A stretch of 64,000 bases of DNA from Chondrus crispus. Lineage: Eukaryota; Rhodophyta; Florideophyceae; Gigartinales; Gigartinaceae. The notes under the pieces were generated by a model, which was not told the origin of the DNA, ran no database searches, and saw nothing but the letters and a program-made list of their open reading frames with translations. Shown here one piece after another: positions 61,315 through 64,000 of the stretch. The position numbers were made by a program, and so were the translations under genes. The stretch is taken from NCBI RefSeq assembly GCF_000350225.1, contig NW_005179015.1, forward strand, positions 62,001 to 126,000, in the 5' to 3' direction. The stretch's first letter is position 1, and every line of letters begins with the position of its first letter.

Positions 61315-62200
61315 GCACTAAGTTGGCGTCATACTAAGGGGTGGCCCAACGCTTTTCTCTAACGGGGAGTTAGCGTATGACACCGTTTTGAGAACATGGA
61401 GAGAAAGTACTATACATTGTCGAGAAGGACGGAAGTATGTAGCGAAAGCCATCAAAGTCAATCCCTATTAGTGTCATAAGGGCTTGATCATTCCCAGAAC
61501 AAGAAATAAGAAGACAGACATGTAGGGCGTCTGGAGGGCGATTCAGGGTGTGTCACAATCACGGCGCTCTTTGGCGTCCAAAGAGAGCTTCTGTCGGAAG
61601 AGTCTGGTTGGTGTCTGATGCCTTTTTGCGGAGGTGGAGAACCAAAAGGGCAGATGAGTGAGGCATGTCTTCGCAGCCGTGTCTTGGCAGGGTTCACCTA
61701 TCGTTAAGAGAGCTTACCGGTTACTGGAGTTGGACCAACACCACTACTCGTCTGGATGGAGACAGTTTCCGTACACGCGTTTCAGGAGCAAACTGATCGC
61801 AGATTTTGGGTTTTGAAACATTTGTCACGAAAATATTTCCCCGCACAAATAGTTTCAGGAGGCGCCCGAGGCCCCAACTGCCACCAAAACGCCCTTAGTG
61901 TAAATTACGGAAGTTATCCAGTAGTACTTCGTATCGTTGGAAAGCAATCAGTCCACTGATGGCGACTGTATGGCATTTTTGGAATCGCAAGGCTCTCATC
62001 TTCTCAAGAGCTTATGAAACATTGCCACTTTTTGCGGGAAATATATCAGCAAAATAATTCAAAACATTGCTTTTGCAGTATGAACTTAGAGGGGTATGAC
62101 AGTGTCGTCGACATGCGCACGCATATTTTTGCTCACAGAAACGCACCATTTCATTCTCGGTTATGGAAAGCCCACTTGCTTGGTTGATTCCAAGAGGTTA
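61315..62200. other. Stretch with no supported gene
   Basis: Only short frames without motifs; 61600-61700 has a local CG-rich patch. Possibly the distal part of Harbinger element F. Confidence 0.35.
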
Positions 62201-62645
62201 GGCCGCCGCAGCTACTCAGTTTCAAGTCCACTTGGACTGCGGGCGCGCGCATGCGACCGCAATCCGCACGGTCGAAGACGCACCGGCCGCCTTCTCCAAC
62301 GCCCGGATTCCCCGCTCACGTCTGCCGACCTAATCCTGCACGGCGTCTCTCCCAAGCTGCGCTTGATCGCCATCCCAGCGAGCTCGCTTATACCCTCAGG
62401 GTAATAAGCGGAGAGGCTCTCCGTCTACTTCTTGCCAGCCCCCGTCCTGTTCCTGACGGCCTTCATCTCTGGCGGCGCACTGTGCTTCCTGGCGTCCACC
62501 GCCCTGCTGGGCGAGGCCACCCACTCCGCGGCCGGGGTGGTTATCGCTGCCATGCTGCTCGCCGGCGCGCAGCTCGGCTTCTTGGCCCTGCGCACGCTTA
62601 TTCGACATGTTCACCGTGGGCGCCCTGCATGTGTCCATACATAGG
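62200..62645 (+). pseudogene. GC-rich membrane-protein fragment
   Basis: In one frame (62432-62590) it reads LPAPVLFLTAFISGGALCFL and LASTALLGEATHSAAGVVIA with AMLLAGAQLGFLALRTL, two or three hydrophobic helices, then after a shift FDMFTVGALHVSIHRK with a stop at about 62642. Preceding frames (62215-62400) are GC-rich and coding-like but interrupted. A transporter C-terminus (choline-transporter-like proteins end similarly) is possible but unproven. It is the same style of GC-rich host piece as at 34.7 and 11.7 kb. Confidence 0.35.
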
Positions 62646-63178
62646 AAGTAGCACAATTTATCGCCGCTTGACTGCGCACAAAGGGTTCACACGTTGAAGT
62701 TCATTGATCAGAGGATGGATACCACCATGGCCTCCAATGTTATATACCGAGTAATATAATTTTTATCAAGGTTTATGATAATTCCTTCTGCTAGCTCTCA
62801 GTCATGAACACTTGTTTTGATGTTGCCCCACTGAGGAAAGTCATCCGGGAGAATGTCAGAGTTCAATCCGCATCGCTTCAATAATAGCATCCTTGCTTTT
62901 CTTGACATTAAACACGGTCTGCTTTGTACCGAGTTGGTCAGAGTGCTTCAATACGGCTCTTGAACACCCCTGTGTTCTTCTTTTGGAGGTTCCAGGGGTT
63001 TCCCCTTCACCATGTGTTGCACCTATTTTTTGTGCTTACGCACCTAATATGAAACAAAGGATAATATGTAGTACTCTCCAAGTATACGGTATTGTCTGTG
63101 ATACTTCTGGATTAGTTTTCCCCCTATGACTGGGACTTAATTCTTGTCCTTTTCCTTTTGTCCGAAGGCAGACCATTC
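62646..63178. other. Stretch with no supported gene
   Basis: No motif-bearing frame; AT-rich around 62750. A 78-codon plus frame at 62893-63129 is unremarkable. Confidence 0.35.
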
Positions 63179-63617
63179 TTAGATAGCTTCCGCAAACCTA
63201 CGGACAGAATTACTGCCAAAGGTATTTCCGTATGCGGGACGTCTCGTGCAGCCTTTACTTCGCTTCAAAGACGTGTGAAGGGTTTCAACGATCTCAAGAG
63301 ATGACACGGAGAGCGGACCATCTTTTGTGTTGTGCACAGGTGCGTCAAGTGTTCCGAGTATTTCTATGGCCATTCCACATGCTCCTTCAATTACCTTTTC
63401 ACTTCCAGTTTTTCCAATGCTCACTTCAAAGTGTTCCTCGAAAAAGTTTTCTCTTCTATAGAGCTTCTCGCATTTTCGGCACTCAAATATTACGGATTCA
63501 ACGTCCATGCTTCCGCTCTGTGGGTCTCCGGTTTGGTCCGAAATAGTTGCAGCTTCTCTAATTTCATCCTCTACTTCCTGTATATCGTACCGAGACCGCG
63601 TTCTCCTCCTTCACTGT
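63179..63617 (-). CDS. Zinc-finger-like protein, C-terminal part
   Basis: Open minus-strand frame from about 63615 to a TAG complement at 63179-63181. It has a helical start (IQEVEDEIREAATISDQTG), then FECRKCEKLYRRENFFEEHF with another Cys further on (EGACGMAIE), a C2H2-like finger, and a basic end (KRSKGCTRRPAYGNTFGSNS). Upstream, 63821-63624 continues coding-like acidic sequence in another frame (ENLQDGEAETRFETVADSAE), so the N-terminus is probably frame-shifted. Similar in style, not in sequence, to the finger at 25.7 kb. Identity unknown. Confidence 0.35.
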
Positions 63618-64000
63618 TTTTCGTCATTGTGCCCAGATAGTAACACCCTTGATATTGTTCTGGTGTGCTATCTCAGCACTGTCAGCAACAGTCTCAAAGC
63701 GAGTCTCAGCTTCCCCGTCTTGCAAATTCTCCTCAGCCGTATTTTGGTCAATTGTATCGTTGGTCTCTCCGCTCTCGCCGGTACTAGGATGGGGCGGCAA
63801 GGTACCAAGTTCCATATTCACCGCACTCGATTTGAATTGGTCAATTCGGTACTCGTTGAAGACAACCCCAGAGAGCCGAAAGCACTTAACTGAGAACTCA
63901 TTGATTCTCCCTACTTTAACCCTCTTGCCTGTTTGGTGGGCTTCTGTTCAGTTTAGTAAATTGTCATAATCACGTCTGATATGGAGCATTTCTGCTGTGC

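Overview
This window looks like nuclear DNA of a photosynthetic eukaryote, most likely a red alga of the Chondrus/Gracilaria type. The evidence is GC-rich, nearly intronless host exons, a gene fragment with the chlorophyll-binding-family ExxNGRxA motif, spliceosome, APC/C, INO80 and ER-membrane-complex gene fragments, and a very heavy load of Ty3/gypsy, Ty1/copia, PIF/Harbinger, CACTA-like and pogo-like elements. The assignment rests on gene content and style only; no rRNA, tRNA or organelle sequence was seen. Almost nothing here is a working host gene, and most coding regions carry stops or frameshifts.

Layout. 0.1-2.6 kb: a CACTA/EnSpm (Tnp2-type) transposase in two frames. 2.6-18.4 kb: a mosaic of broken host-gene pieces: an ARP5-like region (-), the EMC3 C-terminal half (+), two oppositely oriented pieces of SF3B1 (- and +), a GST-like piece that keeps an intron (+), a 653-aa protein of unknown function (-), an LHC/HLIP-type protein (+), the UTP6 C-terminus (+), MFSD5/MOT2 (-), CDC16/APC6 (-), a TMEM62-like C-terminus (-) and an unknown membrane protein (-). 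18.4-21 kb: no recognisable gene. 21.0-25.6 kb: a decayed Ty3/gypsy element (-). 25.7-26.3 kb: a zinc-finger-like reading frame. 26.4-31.0 kb: a Ty1/copia element (+) with LTRs.

31.1-38.1 kb is a nest. A DNA transposon encoding a DUF7869-type protein has imperfect terminal inverted repeats, is interrupted by a 717-bp solo LTR with a 5-bp target duplication, and has a pogo-like element with an open transposase frame, 20-bp terminal repeats and a TA duplication abutting its right end. A second solo LTR of the same family, opposite in orientation and with its own 5-bp duplication, lies at 38.4-39.1 kb. From 39.1 to 61.3 kb there are at least six PIF/Harbinger-like transposase relics. At three places a + strand accessory gene converges on a - strand DDE transposase. 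One transposase is split by a 33-base assembly gap flanked by a perfect 26-bp inverted repeat, which looks like a local assembly fold-back. The last 3 kb hold a membrane-protein piece and a zinc-finger-like frame.

The most unusual signals are: (1) the density of host-gene fragments, including opposed SF3B1 pieces bracketed by a 65-bp direct repeat taken from the GST piece; (2) five palindromes at four sites with 16-28 bp (one 13 bp) arms and exactly one unpaired base at the centre; (3) the nested solo LTR and pogo insertions, where removing one copy of the target duplication and the LTR rejoins the reading frame. Gene names come from recognising conserved motifs by eye, without any alignment.
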